Positions 33,848 through 46,716 of a stretch of 64,000 bases of DNA are shown here, piece by piece (positions within the stretch are counted from its first letter, which is position 1; every line of letters begins with the position of its first letter). The stretch is from Calliopum simillimum (taxonomy: Eukaryota > Arthropoda > Insecta > Diptera > Lauxaniidae). The stretch lies in assembly GCA_951812925.1 (NCBI GenBank), contig OX638368.1, positions 151,948,492-152,012,491 on the forward strand. Reading direction: 5' to 3'. Made by a program: the position numbers and the translations under genes. Under the pieces are notes generated by a model that worked only from the letters and a program-made list of their open reading frames with translations, ran no database searches and had not been told where the DNA came from.

Positions 33848-34804
33848 GTAAGCAAACAACCTTGAACTTATTTTTGTACAACTTTAATAAAATCATTTGG
33901 AAAATCCAATTTCCTATGACCTTGAACAGTTAGTGCCAAGAAAATTAACAGTAGAAAAAAGCTGCTGCTGCCGCTTGGCGCCAAAAATAGTTGGGATATA
34001 TATCCGTAGTAGAAATCATAGCAACACTTGTTTCCCCAAACAGAATTAAACATTAATTTTTCTTGTTTTTTTTTTTTCAGTCACTTAAATTATTTCAAAG
34101 AAATCCATGAACCCAAAAATCAAGTTTATTTGACAAGAACTTTTATTTTAAATTACCTCTTTCTACGGGGAAGTCAAATCTGAGGTTTTTTGAAGTTTTA
34201 TTACAAGTCATGATAGTTGAAAGTATTAATCTTTTTCTTCAAAATTCATTTCGAATTATATCGGTACCTCTTTGTTTCTCCGAAATATGCTATCCTAAAA
34301 AGTTGCGACCTTACATACCTGAGAAATGGAAAAACTAAAAAACTCTGACTCCTTAAAAGAAAAAAAACTTAAACGGTGCGCAAACATAGTCAAACATATT
34401 TGTTTGGTTGAAAATTTTTCGATATTGTAACAATTAACAAATTTTGGAAAACATTAACCATGTAATGCGCAAATTTTTGTTCAAGTCTAGAATTTCATTG
34501 CATATTATTTTGTTGTTAGAAACAGTTATTATTTTCTTTTAATCCGGTTCTCTCCAAAGAGTAGCTTTTTTGTATAGAATTGCAAAGGTTTATATTAAAT
34601 TTTACACAAAATGATTGTTTTCATAGTGAAACTTGAGATTTTGCACTGCTTTTTGCCAGACCTTTCGAAAAATTCACACCAATAGCTTATTTGGTCGTAG
34701 TGAATATCATCTAGAGGTAGAACTATAACTAAAAAGGGTAAAGATTCAGTCGCCAATAGTCACCACAGCCTATTGTGCAATTCCTTATAAGACTTAATTA
34801 ATTA
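33848..34804 (+). other. Start of the kay intron
   Basis: Begins GTAAGC. A strong pyrimidine tract plus TTCAG acceptor lies at 34064-34080, 233 bp after the donor. The sequence after it would read only nine codons in phase before a stop (34108), so it is not the core exon. Otherwise AT-rich non-coding. Confidence 0.5.
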
Positions 34805-35100
34805 CACAGGCCCACAAAAAAAAAGTACCCTGCGCGAAAGATCAGACCACCTGAACTTTATGTTTTCGGGGTCGCTGAATCCGAATATGGTGCTAGAGTA
34901 GCGAAGTTGGTTCGCGTTTTTTCAGAAATCAACAATTATGCTGAAAAATTTGTGATTTTTTTCAGCAGTATTTCTGATTTGTGAAAAAACTCGAACCAAC
35001 TCCGCTATTCTGACACCAAATTCGGACTCAGAGACCCCGAAAACATAAAGTTCAGGTAGTCTGATCGTTCGCGCAGGGAATTTTTTTTTGTAGTCCTGTG
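34805..35100. mobile_element. TTA-flanked foldback family C, copy 2 (left half of dimer)
   Basis: Starts CACAGGCCCACAAAA, preceded by TTA (34802-34804). Same arms as copy 1 (GATCAGACCACCTGAAC, TTTTCGGGGTCGCTGAATCC). Ends TAGTCCTGTG at 35100, where copy 3 begins without any intervening base. Confidence 0.85.
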
Positions 35101-35387
35101 CACAGGCCAAAAAAAAAAAAAAAGTACCCTGCGCGAAAAATTTGAGATATAGTTATATTAACTAAATAAATAAATACATACATACATACAAAGATCAGCG
35201 AAGTTGGTTTGCGTTTTTTCAGAAAGCAGGAAAAATCTCAAATTTTCAGCATTATTGTTGATTTCTGAAAAAACGCGAACCAACTTCGCTATTCTGGCAC
35301 CATATTCGGATTCAGCGACCCCGAAAACATAAAGTTCAGGTGGTCTGATCTTTCGCGCATGGTACTTTTTTTTTTTGTGGGCCTGTG
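35101..35387. mobile_element. TTA-flanked foldback family C, copy 3 (right half of dimer)
   Basis: Starts CACAGGCC and ends GTGGGCCTGTG, followed by TTA (35388-35390). The left arm is altered: after CCCTGCGCGAAA comes an unrelated AT-rich piece with (CATA)n at 35175-35190, then the arm resumes at GATCAGCGAAGTTGG. The right arm is intact. Confidence 0.85.
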
Positions 35388-35390
35388 TTA

Positions 35391-37235
35391 TCAATGGAAA
35401 AATAAATTTTCTTAACTCACTGTAAACAAAACAAATAGCACCTGTACATCAAAACGTTGTGAGTACGTTTATGCTAAAAATTGTCAAACTTTATTATGGT
35501 GTCGCCAGATTTTAGCTATTGACATTAGTGTTGCCTAGGCAAGATTAAATGACAATATTTCTTGTGCAATACCTTTTTCTCGGCTTATTTTTTTTTTAAG
35601 TTAAAATTTTACAAAATAAAACCATAATTTTAAATCATAAAAACATGTTTGACCAATATGAGAACGTTTTGTTGATTTTCGAGTCATATTATATTGACTT
35701 TTAATGCAAAATGCTAGTTTTGTCTATCATTTTTAAAAACATAACTTATTTTGGGTTTGTTCCAACACATCAAAATAAAAATTTGTTTCTTGAGATAAAA
35801 ATTTGTGTTATCTACTGCCTACATTCCCGAATATAAATATTTTATAATTTGAAATTAATTGTCTTGATAAATTGTTTTATGTTTATGACCATGATATGGC
35901 ATGGTACAATTTTGTAATGAAATCTAATAAATTACATTATCAATTTATTCTTTATTTTTTTTAATTTTTTTAAATACTAAACAGTTTTTTGACTTGTTAT
36001 CATGCAGTTAGTATGTATTGGAATTTACCGCAGTACATATGGCATTAGTATTTTTTTTAATCTCCTAAATGACTGATTAATTTTTAATTATACTTTCGTT
36101 AGGTTTTTTATTTGACAATTCTAAATAAGTAACACAGAAATCGATTTTATAATATTTTTAAAAGAAACTTTAGTGCACTTACATATGTATTAAAGTTATT
36201 TTTAAAATTTACAAAAAAACAAAACTTTTTCGCAAATAAATTTTTTGGCACTATTAAAAAAAAAACAACTAAACATCAAAACAAGCTACAAAAAAATGTG
36301 CTTGAAATTCTTATGAAGTTTTTAATTTTTTTTTTTTTTTTTTTAAAGAAAAAAAAAAACCCTATGCTATTTTATCACAAACAAACATGACGTAAAGACT
36401 TCAACATGAACAGAACAATCACAATTTCAAAATAAGTACATACGGGCACTCACTTGTACCACGCTTCATATCGTACTGCTCCACACAAGGCAACCGGAAC
36501 ACGTGTCACTATCGTGACTATGAGTAAAACGTCGTCGGTTCTTTTTTTTATCAAACCAAGGGTTAAACGCCTTAAATTTTTTAGTTTTTAACAACAATAA
36601 TTTTTAAGTTGTACGTTTTTTTTTTTTTTTTGATAATTTTTTATTTCCTTTTATTCGCTGCATTTTGATAATTAACTGAAAAATGGCAAAGCGATGATAA
36701 AGAAATTACACAAAAAAAAAAAACTTTTAAAATTTTATTCTTATTTCAATATGAAAGTTTGCTAAATTTATGCAAAACACCCCTAAGTTCAGTAGCACTA
36801 GTAGTTTTTTATGTAAATTATTGTCATGTTATGCGATACTTAACGCCAAAAAAAGGGTGAATTACTTAAATTTAATCTTTAAGTGGGAGTAATGTCACGC
36901 AAGACATATTAAAAAGAAAATTTAATATATAGGTACAAATATGGCTTGAAACCCAGTGCAATTTTTTTTTTTTAGTTAGCCAAATCTTTTTATGTTTCAT
37001 AAATTCATTTGCCTCAAGATACGACAACGGCTTTAAAATATTAAGATTAAAGAATTTTAGCAGCACAAAAATATGCGGGCAGTTTGACAACTTCGAGACT
37101 TTTTGAATTTCCTGCACATTTACTTTAAAAATCCAACACTGCTAACATCAACTATCATCTATTAACAGAACTCTGTGAAGTTTTTAGCAAGCTAAGTCAT
37201 TTAGTTTGTATTCTACATCTATTGAAAGCATGTAA
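35391..37235. other. Non-coding AT-rich stretch
   Basis: No gene or element recognised. Several poly-T/A runs (36326-36344, 36620-36630, 36712-36722). Confidence 0.5.
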
Positions 37236-37600
37236 ATGAAGAGCTATTCGAACGATGGATGCTGCAATTGCTCACACACGACCATAAACACAATCGTCCT
37301 ACTACTTCTAAGAAGAGTTAGACGCAATCCAAACAAGTTTTTGTGCCGTTTTGTTAACGTAGACGAAACAAGGATCCAACACAAGACAAGAGTGCACGTT
37401 TGTAGTCACCATGTCATAAACTCATAAATTGGGCTACGAACTGCTACCCCATCCAGCATATTCTCCAGATCTTGCACCCTGCAACTATTAACTGTTTCCA
37501 GACCTGAAGAAATGGCTTAGCGGTTAGAGATTTGGGCCAAATGTAAATAGAAGTCATTACTGTAACAAACGCTTCTTTGTAGGGCCATGAGAAAACCCAT
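37236..37600 (+). pseudogene. mariner transposase relic with internal deletion
   Basis: Translation shows NPNKFLCRFVNVDETRIQH, the 'NP..FL.R.V..DETWIHH' block with the first catalytic Asp, Trp lost to Arg. After a deletion that removes the middle of the protein comes LGYELLPHPAYSPDLAPCNY with LFPDLKKWLSG, the well-known 'PYSPDLAPxDY.LFP.LKKWL' block. The third catalytic Asp of the DD34D triad is here Asn (APCN). Stops occur after CNY and after WLSG. Not functional. Confidence 0.9.
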
Positions 37601-38396
37601 TTTCACTTTTTTACCATTTTTGACAAATCCAAGTTTTTTTTTTTTTGATTTTTGACTTTTTCAACAAATATACCGAATTTCAACGACTTTTCTAACCATT
37701 TTTGAAGTTTCCAACACAAACATATAAAGATCTTAAATTTATTATCTACTAGAATCGCCCAGTGGTAAAAATTCGACCACAAATGTATTAAATAATTTTG
37801 GTACTTTTTGGACACTTTAAGTACTTTTTTTGCTATTTGGTACGAAATGGAAAAGCTCATTTATCATTCCTGGTATAATTCAAGTGGAATGTAAAAAAAC
37901 AAAAATCATGAAGTCAGTGATATGCTTTTTGTCTTTCTTTTTGTGCTTTATCTTTTTTTCACCTCTATGTGACCGTGTAAAAAAATTTGTATTTAATTTT
38001 ACCTGGCTTAAAGTCAAAATATTAACATAATTTTAACTTTGTGCACATTAACACACAAATACTTATCTAATGGTGTATAATTCAAAGTCGTGCTCCATTT
38101 CTAACACAGTTAAAAAGGTAGGACAGATTTTTGTCTTTCGTATTAATATATAGATTTGGTTAAACATTTGATAAATTTTTGAATTTTTTTGACTTGAGGT
38201 TTCGAATATTTTTCAAGCTCTTCAGCATTCTTCAATACTTCAAAATTTTCCAAAAATTTTTCGATTGCTCAACTTTTCCAACCATTTTTAACGTTTTTCA
38301 GCCTTGGCAAAATGTTTCAATTCTTTTACAACTTTTAAACAGTTGTTGATTTTTTAAAAAAAATATTGAAAATATTCATGTTGCTAATTGCTTTCA
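37600..38396. other. Non-coding stretch
   Basis: T-rich with scattered short TTTTTGAC/TTTTCAAC words; no gene seen. Confidence 0.45.
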
Positions 38397-38496
38397 GTGA
38401 TATCATCCATTGAAGTAAATGTACCTCAACTCCATTCAAATTTAATTTTGTCTTTACAAGGAGTTGGGATACATTTATTTCAATGCATGATATCAC
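38397..38496. mobile_element. Hairpin MITE family D, copy 1 (100 bp)
   Basis: GTGATATCATCCATTGAAG with TAAATGTACCTCAACTCC pairs with GGAGTTGGGATACATTTA and TTTCAATGCATGATATCAC. A related hairpin at 48803-48878 shares ATCCATTGAAGTAA and TTTACA. Confidence 0.75.
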
Positions 38497-39591
38497 GTAA
38501 AGATATGACCCAACTGGAAAAGTTTCTAAACAAAGTTTACTCGTAATAAGGAGTATTAGGGAATGTCACTACTGCCAGAATAAGCGCCATATGCCTGAAA
38601 ATAGCATTTTCTGCACTTTAGATCAAAAATAACTCAGACCCGAGATCTGTTAGAGAAAAACGGTTGCCAGAATCGGATTCAGATACTACAAATAAATCTA
38701 AAAAAGTTATTAAGATCTCATTCAAAATTTTGTGCTGTCTTGCAGCAAACCAGCGATATGTTTAATTGACACAAATTATAAACAACTTCACGCCTACATT
38801 ATTCTTGTACTAGTTTTTTCTTAATTTTTGTTTTCGTCTAATAAACAAAAAAATAATTGCACGAAAAAGATTTTACCTGCCACTTTAAGACAACAATTGT
38901 ACAAAATTGTAAACTACTTACTTACCTATATGGGGTATTTTTTGCACGAACTCGTATGTTTATATCTAGCAAACTTTCTAGGAAAATAATAAACAAAAGT
39001 TATTTTTTGATAATAAGTAATATGTAATATCTGTGTTTGTATTTCATTTTGCGTAGGAAAAGAAAAATTTGACACAAATATAAAAACATCAAGCGGAGTG
39101 GTAGTGCTGAAGCAAAATGCTTACATTTATTGAGGAGTTGAATTTAAAAGCCGTGGGCCATAAATAATTTCTTACGGTTTTTTGCACTGCTGTGCTTGGA
39201 AACCATTGAAGTAGGCTTTAAGCTTAAGCTTTTGTAATTGTGGGGGCAGTTTTAGAAATTAAAAATTTATCAACTACGCATAAATTGAATTTGGAAAGTT
39301 CATTAAAACAAATAATTCAGATATAAAAAATACTCCACGAAAACAGTCAATGAATGATAAACAAAATGATAACCTTTCTTTTATATTATATGTACATTAT
39401 CAAAGAATTTCTTAATTATTTCTGATATGAAACAGCGATGGGAGGAGTACAATAGAGCAGAAATAAAAATAGATTTGTTTTTTTTTCCAAATGTTTCTTT
39501 ATCTGACGCAAAGTGGAATCAATTGTTCTACGGCATGCCCATCATCTAATAATATTTTAAAGTTTTTTCGATTTTCGGATTTTTCTGCCTA

Positions 39592-40635
39592 AGCACACTG
39601 ATTCAAAATACTAAAAAGCTGGCCAAAAGTCAAAAAAAAAAAAGGTTTTTTTAAATTAACTTTTTGTGGACCGTATTGTCTAACTGATATTTACAGACCT
39701 CAAAAAATCAAAAAGGAAAGATCCAGATCCAGGCTCAACGCTCTTGAGATCTTCGAAAAGTACGCCACTCAGATGCAAAATTCTGTGAGCTGAAAGTAAA
39801 AATTAAGTGTTCACTGTAAAAATTGTGTGGTTACTGTAAAACTGAACCGATTATAATGTTTGAATATGGAATCTCTTTGCCAAAAAAAATACTATCGAAC
39901 CTCTTAATTCAAAACTTGCATTAATTTATACTTTTTTGATAATTGTGATTAACTTAAAATCAAATTATTTCACAAAATCAGTTTGCAATGGTTATGAAAA
40001 AGCCCAGAACTAATTTATACTACGTCATACCGCCTAGATTTTTTGGATTTAAGAAGATTGAAATTTTTTCTAACAAATATAAAAAAATTGAGGTGCCTTT
40101 TTTTGCCTTTTCTGTTTGACGCGATTTTTTCTGAAGCGCTTTATGGATGATTTAACTCAAAAACACTCCAAGTGTAAATTTACGCTGTTCGCCCGAAATG
40201 ATAAAATATGTACTTTAGTATACAGCTAATACTACGAGGTGACAGAATATAAGGCCCAATTTTATGGAGATCAATTTACCGTTGAACGCAGCTCTGTAAA
40301 AGTTAAAGTTTTGAAAAAAAATTTTTAAATAAGATATTAAAATTCTGCAAGTGATGTTTTTTGCCATTTCGAGTGTGCCATTTCGTTTTTTAAAAATCTA
40401 ATATCAGATTCGTAATCAGTGACCCCAGAAACTATCGAGTAATTTTTTTTGTTAAATTTGGTTGAATATTTATGCAACTGATACGCCTTTTTGAATTCGC
40501 CATTTTCTTTTTTGAAAAATCTTACATCAGATTCGTAATCAGCGACCTTAAAAATTCCTGGGTAATTAATTTCGTCTCGAAAATATAATAATTTCGATTT
40601 TTGGCCAGCTTTAAAGGATTTTGAACCAGTGTGCT
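39592..40635. mobile_element. TIR element, 1044 bp
   Basis: AGCACACTGATTCAAAATAC and AAAAGCTGGCCAAAA at the left mirror the right end (minus strand AGCACACTGGTTCAAAATCC, AAAGCTGGCCAAAAATC). Two tandem units of about 120 bp with TCAGATTCGTAATCAG lie at 40375-40580. No transposase frame; target duplication not clear. Confidence 0.7.
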
Positions 40636-41429
40636 AAGCTTTCAAACTTCAAAAACCCCAAATATGGTTTTATACACGCAGAAGTAATGCCAAAGCAGCT
40701 CGTTAATTAGAACATAACAAAAAATAAAGCACGTATCTGTCTGAGAATTAATTTAAGTATATATAAAAAAAAAAATTAGCTCAAATCGTCGACACGCCAA
40801 TTTTCAACTACTTAAAGTGCAATTTTTTAGTGTCATAAACCTGGTGCTTGGAAAAGTAAAAAAATTTTTAAAATTTAAAAGCAACAAAAAAACAAAAAAA
40901 CGGAAACCTTCATGCTAACAAATGTAGACCAAAGTCAGTGGCGCAGTTGGTTATCTTTGCCATGCGGAATAATCTACATATATGTACCTAGGTACATATG
41001 AACGTACGTATATTGTTTCTATTTCAGCATTTGTATTGTAAACTTGAATTTGCGCACTTTACTTGAAATTAACAAAAAAAAAATAAAAAATACAATAAAA
41101 AATTGCAAAAAAACAATAATATTAAAAATATAATTACAAATACACGAGTGCGACTACCCGTGGTTTATTTTTATTCATTAAGTATCGCCAAGATATGCAA
41201 TGTTCCATGCAGTTAACTTTGGCGCGCAATTGCTAATTATTGAAACCTGCAACTACAACAATAGGAAAAATGATGAAAATACTTAAACCAAATTACTAAA
41301 TGTTGCTACTGAACTGACTTTTATATTTTATTTTAATTAATTGTTCATTTAGTTTTGCTTTTGTTTAATATTTAATCTATTTTTTTTTTTTTTTTTCTTT
41401 TTATTTAATTGTATTAAACCACACGGAAG
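40636..41429. other. Non-coding AT-rich stretch
   Basis: No gene or element recognised; A-rich runs and a poly-T tract at 41381-41396. Confidence 0.45.
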
Positions 41430-42470
41430 TTGAATATGAACTAGCAATATTCTTTGCATTTGAAAAATCTATAAAGTTATGCATTAAAACAAAGAAACCC
41501 TGTGTTTTCTTACATTGAGTGTAATCACATGGAGAAAACTCCAAATGAATAGATGGATCTTTAAAACCGCACATATTACTTTACATTTATATGAAACATA
41601 TGGGGTTTTAACAAGCATTGGCTTAAATGTTTTCTGCTTTTTAGAGCGTAAGGCGTGTAAGGTTTTTAACACATTGACAAGGTTCTTCCTGTTGAAAAGA
41701 AAAAGCTCATTTAGCACGAAATTTTTAGTCGAAACATCACAATTATCAAGGCTTTCGCTAAAAAATGCACTTTTGTTATCCGTAGTTCATGTAGAAAATT
41801 GGCATATGGATTTTGAACTTCACCCAAATATATACGCTGCGAGAGTTGTAGTATTCTCCGGTAATGCAGACACCTTTACCTTCGTAATCGATCAACTGGT
41901 TTCTTTCTGAGTCTTAAAAAACTTTCGCCATGATTTTCCTAGCCGACTATGACACTTTAAACTTCTTTTTTGAGCCACTGCATAGACTCCTGTTTGGACT
42001 CAGGCTCATAATGATGAACCCAAGTTTCGTCCCCAGCCAATATTTTATATCTGTCTTCACTACTGAAGTCGAATAATTCGGCAGAATACATCACGCGCTG
42101 TTTTTTATTTAGAGGCTTCGTGAGCATTCTCGGCACATATCTTGCACTGACTTAACTCATGCTAAGGTTATCGTGAAAAATTCAAAAAATGGTTGTATCT
42201 GATACTCCAACCATTTCCGCCAGCAGTGTTTCCTTTAGACGGGCAACTTTGAATATTAATTTTTGGTCTTTTTGAATATTTTCTGGAGTGATCACTTCGA
42301 TCAGCCGTCCTGGCTATGGGTCGTCTTCAACTGATTATTTGCTTTGCTTGAAGCTAAGCAACTTGTAAACCATGATGACATTTATTCCAGTATTGTTTGA
42401 ACTGATTTGTCTTGCTTGTAATGGAAATTTATAACAGCGTGATACTCGATTTGCTTCATCTTTCAGATTT
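41430..42470 (-). pseudogene. mariner transposase, near full length, degraded
   Basis: Minus strand from about 42461: MKQIEYHAVINFHYKQDKS (N-terminus), VEDDP then PGRLIEVITPENIQK, the second helix-turn-helix LAEMVGVSDTTIF, VSARYVPRMLTKPLNKKQR, then LAGDETWVHHYEPESKQESM with the first catalytic Asp in GDETW. Next come KVS, SARKIMAKVF and DSERNQLIDY (second block, Trp codon now a stop) and ITGEYYNS. The later 'LFHQDNAPAH' block has decayed to LFNRKNLVNV. At least five stops are present. The plus-strand 131-codon frame at 41515 is its antisense shadow. Terminal repeats not identified. Confidence 0.9.
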
Positions 42471-42479
42471 TACTTGTTT

Positions 42480-45400
42480 GGTCAACGACAGTTCAAAGGC
42501 TAACGACCCGCAAAATTAAATGAAAAATAAGGGTAGGAAAAGAATATATTGAACAGAAGAAAAATAACTTTGAATTTTTATTTTCACTCCTAATAACCCA
42601 TCTTGCGGACTTAAAAACGTCCACTTGTAGCAGGTGGAGATATTCATATTAAATTTTTCTTGAACGTATTTATTTCTACTGAGAAGCTTTCTTTCATCAC
42701 ACAATAAAAATTAAGTAGTTTTTAAATAATCGTTCCAACTTTTTACAAGTTTGATCACTGAATTGCGATACAACCAAAATCAAAATTAATTCCGAAAATA
42801 ATATTGAACTTTCTCGATGATTCTCGAATGTGATGGCACACTACTCAACTGCGATTTTTTTTCACCACATGTATTTCTGCCATATGGTGCGTGGTGAAAG
42901 AAACATATTGACATTTCCATTTGTATTTTCTTGCAATTATCTAAACCGTGGTGAGAAAAACTACTTACTACTTTGTTTACAACAAATTGACGTGAAATGA
43001 TATACACAACTCACTAAACTTAACTCTTATGAGTAACGAGATTTTCGAGGCATTAACACGTTTTAAGGAATACCCATATTATATTGCACTTGATTGCACT
43101 GAGTAAAAATTACAATAAAATGAGAGAGTCATCGATATACATATGTACATTAGTAACATTTCACACATTGTTAAGAGGTTTTACACTTTGTTGAATGAAA
43201 TATTTACACGTTATTGTATGGCTCCTTTTGTACACGGTTTGTGTGAAATTTCACACAGTTTCATTTAGAGTGTGCGCTCTCAATTTAGTAAAATTTTAGT
43301 AAACTTTTGTTGCTAATGTTTTTTTTTTTTTTTTAATTATGCAACAATGTATGTCACAATATTATATGCCTTCAGCACTTTAAAACAAGGTTTTCTTGAA
43401 TTTGAAACATTCGAAAGTTTAACTAAATTTGGATGATCAAAAACTATGTGGACAAGAACTAATCCACGTCTGACCCTCGAAAGTAAGTACGTATGTGCGT
43501 TCGAATACACATATAATTAAACTTTAAAACCCAATTCAGAATAAATTGGCACAGCTCTATTATATGTATATACTATGCCTGCATTTTCTTCAGTAAAATA
43601 AATCATTTCTTATTAGATTATTTAGTAAATTTTACAATCCTTGACTAATGCCAAATACAGCAATGTCAAATTGAATTTTCTTTCTTTCTTACATTTCTAC
43701 AACTCAATCGTGGTCACGGTCAACAATCAGCCCTCAGTCGTCAATTGCAATAAAATATGCAATTTTACTTTTATTCAGTCGTCTTGTCCAGAGCTGCATA
43801 CTAAGTTGCATGCTTTAACCATATAAAAGTAGTTCTTTCTCATACCATCTCTATCTTTCTCTCACTTATGTACATATGTATGCTTCAAAGATTTCGCATA
43901 GCAACAAGCGTACACAATTATGAATGCAACTTGTTTGAGTCCGTCGAGCAGCACAGAAGCTCGAATCGTAATAATCTGAAACTACGCCCAAAATGAAAAA
44001 TTCCGTCGAAAGAAAATAAAAATCGAAGAGCACAAACAAATTTAACACGGAGCATGTCGTCGCCAGCTATAAAAAAAAATAACCATATCGCTGTTGCCAA
44101 AATGGCAGTCGGGCAAATTTATAGCAAATTGCATGACACTAAATAGAGAAGAACAAAACAAAAAAAGGAAGTAGGATGAATATGAGCAACGAAATTCCTA
44201 GAAAAAGGATATTGAATTAAAAAACTTTTACCATGAAAAGTGAAAACAACTTTTACTACCCATCGAGACAACAACCGCACGCTAAGGGGAGCGTTGCGGT
44301 GTATGGTATGAAAGTTGTGTCGGTGGATGAAATTGCAACATGCCACCCTAAATAAAATTCACCATAATAATTTTGTGTCTTTATTGTTGTTGTTGTCGTT
44401 GTCCATGTGGCATTTGTATGTCGCGACAAAATGCATATAAATAAATTATAGCAATGTCGCGTCAGTTGAAAAGGATTTTATTTACAGTATTTTTTCCATT
44501 CTTTTTTTCATTGCAAAGGACTTTATCGAATGTTTGAGGTGGGGTCGAAATAATGGAGGTTGAGACCAACACAAAAGTTAGTGAACTTAACATGTCATTA
44601 TGGGAATTGGCAAATAATTGAGATTAAGTGCAGTATAAATATTGACTGCAAAATGTTTGCAAATGCAAGGACGAAGCATAGAAAAATGTGTAGGTAGGTA
44701 AAGAAATTAATATGTAAATAACGAAATAATTAATCAAAAAACTCAATGAAAAAATATATAGGCAATTAGCTAATTGTCTATGAAAACTAATGAATAAATG
44801 TACATATAGAATAAATAACTAAATACATAAATAGATTAATGAAAAAATTAATAAATAAATAAAAAATAAAAAAATAGATAGATACAGCGATGAAAAAATA
44901 AATAAACCAACGCACAACTAAATAAAAAATAAATTTTTCGGGAAAGACGTAATGAATGCAATTTATACTTATGTCGTAGTCATGGAAGCTTTTAGTAAAA
45001 ATTATTTTTAAAGTTTTTGGAATAGTGCGTCTATATTAGAAATGTTTAACTAAGAAGGTGCCGTTAGTACTTTTTCTAAGAAGTCATATTTTCACTTCGA
45101 AAAAAATTTCCCAAAGGTTGTACGTGTGAAACTGATTAACTATTTCAAACAACTCGGTGGTGTATTTATATACGTTTATTATTTTTGTTATAGACATTTT
45201 ATTGAATTTTTTAAAGAATTTCAGTTCATTTTTTAAGGGAGGTGGGCCCGTCCGTTTAGAGAAGTTTGTTTGTTTGTTTGTCTGTGTGTTCCTTTTTTAT
45301 AGACTCGAAAACCACTTGACCGATTTCAATAAAATTTCCAGAGTATGCTAGTTTGGATTAGGGGTATGCTAGAAAGTTGAGCGGTGTCACGTCCCTGAAA

Positions 45401-46075
45401 ACATAATTCGACATATCTCTGAAACTGTTTGCTGCATAGGAATGAAATTTGGCGCATATGTAAAAGGCACCGAAAAAAATAGCACCAACTAGAAAAATAA
45501 GCGACACTACACCTTGGAAAAAAATTCATCATGGCTTACCGGGTAATAGACATACCACTGTGCGTCGCATCAAAATATCAAGATAGAGGAAGTTATTGCT
45601 TCCGATTTCGAACTTTTAAAACTTAACTCAATAATATCTTAGTTAAAGTGATATTGGTTCAATTTCATGTTGCTGTGCTGATATCTTTAAATTATATAAC
45701 AAAACGTGGAATGTCATTGTTATTATAAAAAAAAAAAACTAAATCTTCTTTTAGAAAAAAAAAACCCACTTTATTGACGCAAATCTAAATGCATACCTAA
45801 ACATTTAAAATTTAACTAAATACTCACACAAAAACACCTGTTTGTTTACCTCTTTTGTGTATAAGGCCAAAATAAATTAACACATAAATGACGTCGTTGG
45901 TAAAGTAGAGTTTTTTCCATAAGTTTCATTGTTAACCATTTTGTGTGTCAATATTTTCCGGTTTTATAGTAAACTAATTGCTGAAGAAGAAAAAGCCAAT
46001 AATAAGATTTTTACACCTCGTCCGCATAAATTTTTTCAATTCATCCAAATATCAATTTTATCAACTACTTATGCT

Positions 46076-46108
<33 letters not shown>

Positions 46109-46713
46109 CATTTTACCCATTAGCTATAATTATAGCAAGTTTTATAATTGTGTATTAAATTTTGTATTTTTTTTTTTTTTTCTACAACCAAATGCCATGA
46201 GAAATTTTTAATTGAAAAATTTTTGTAGCTGTCGTTGTTTTGATTTAAAAGCCTTTGGAATTTTTTTGCAAAATCCATATTATATGTAGTTAGATAAAAT
46301 ATCATTATTTCACAACAACAGAATTATATCAATAATAACAACTTGTTTTTATATACAAACATACATGCTCGTAAGTATGTATACCTATAGCAGCTAAAGC
46401 AAAAGTGTTTTGCAAACGATTTTTCTGAGAATGGGTCAAAAGTCTTTGCATATAAATAAGTATTTGCTATAAATTTTAAATCATAACTAAAGTGTGGGAA
46501 CAAATTGAGCAGCAGATAGAAACTTATGTACTTATTGTATTATAAAAACAATTTCTATATTGAGCATTCCAAAGTTCCTATAATTTGCATACATCCGAGA
46601 GAAGTTCGAATATGCAGAAGGTTGAAAATTTTATACAAACATCTTACACATTTTATGGTAAAAAATCAATTCATCTTCTTGTTGTTTACATTTAATCTTT
46701 AAAATTTATTAAA
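42480..46713. other. Non-coding stretch
   Basis: No supported gene. 44730-44930 is an (AAAT)n-like low-complexity tract. 45220-45560 holds a dispersed-repeat-like piece (GTCCGTTTAGAGAAG, then GTTTGTTTGTTTGTCTGTG, CGAAAACCACTTGACCGATT). 46081-46108 is poly-T. Confidence 0.5.
44730..44930 (+). repeat. AAAT-rich low-complexity tract
   Basis: Runs of AATAAATAAATA, AAATAACTAAATACATAAAT and similar; imperfect tetranucleotide repeats. Confidence 0.7.
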
Positions 46714-46716
46714 TTA

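Noticed and set aside
41515..41910. 131-codon plus-strand frame
   Set aside because: Antisense to the mariner transposase relic read on the minus strand.
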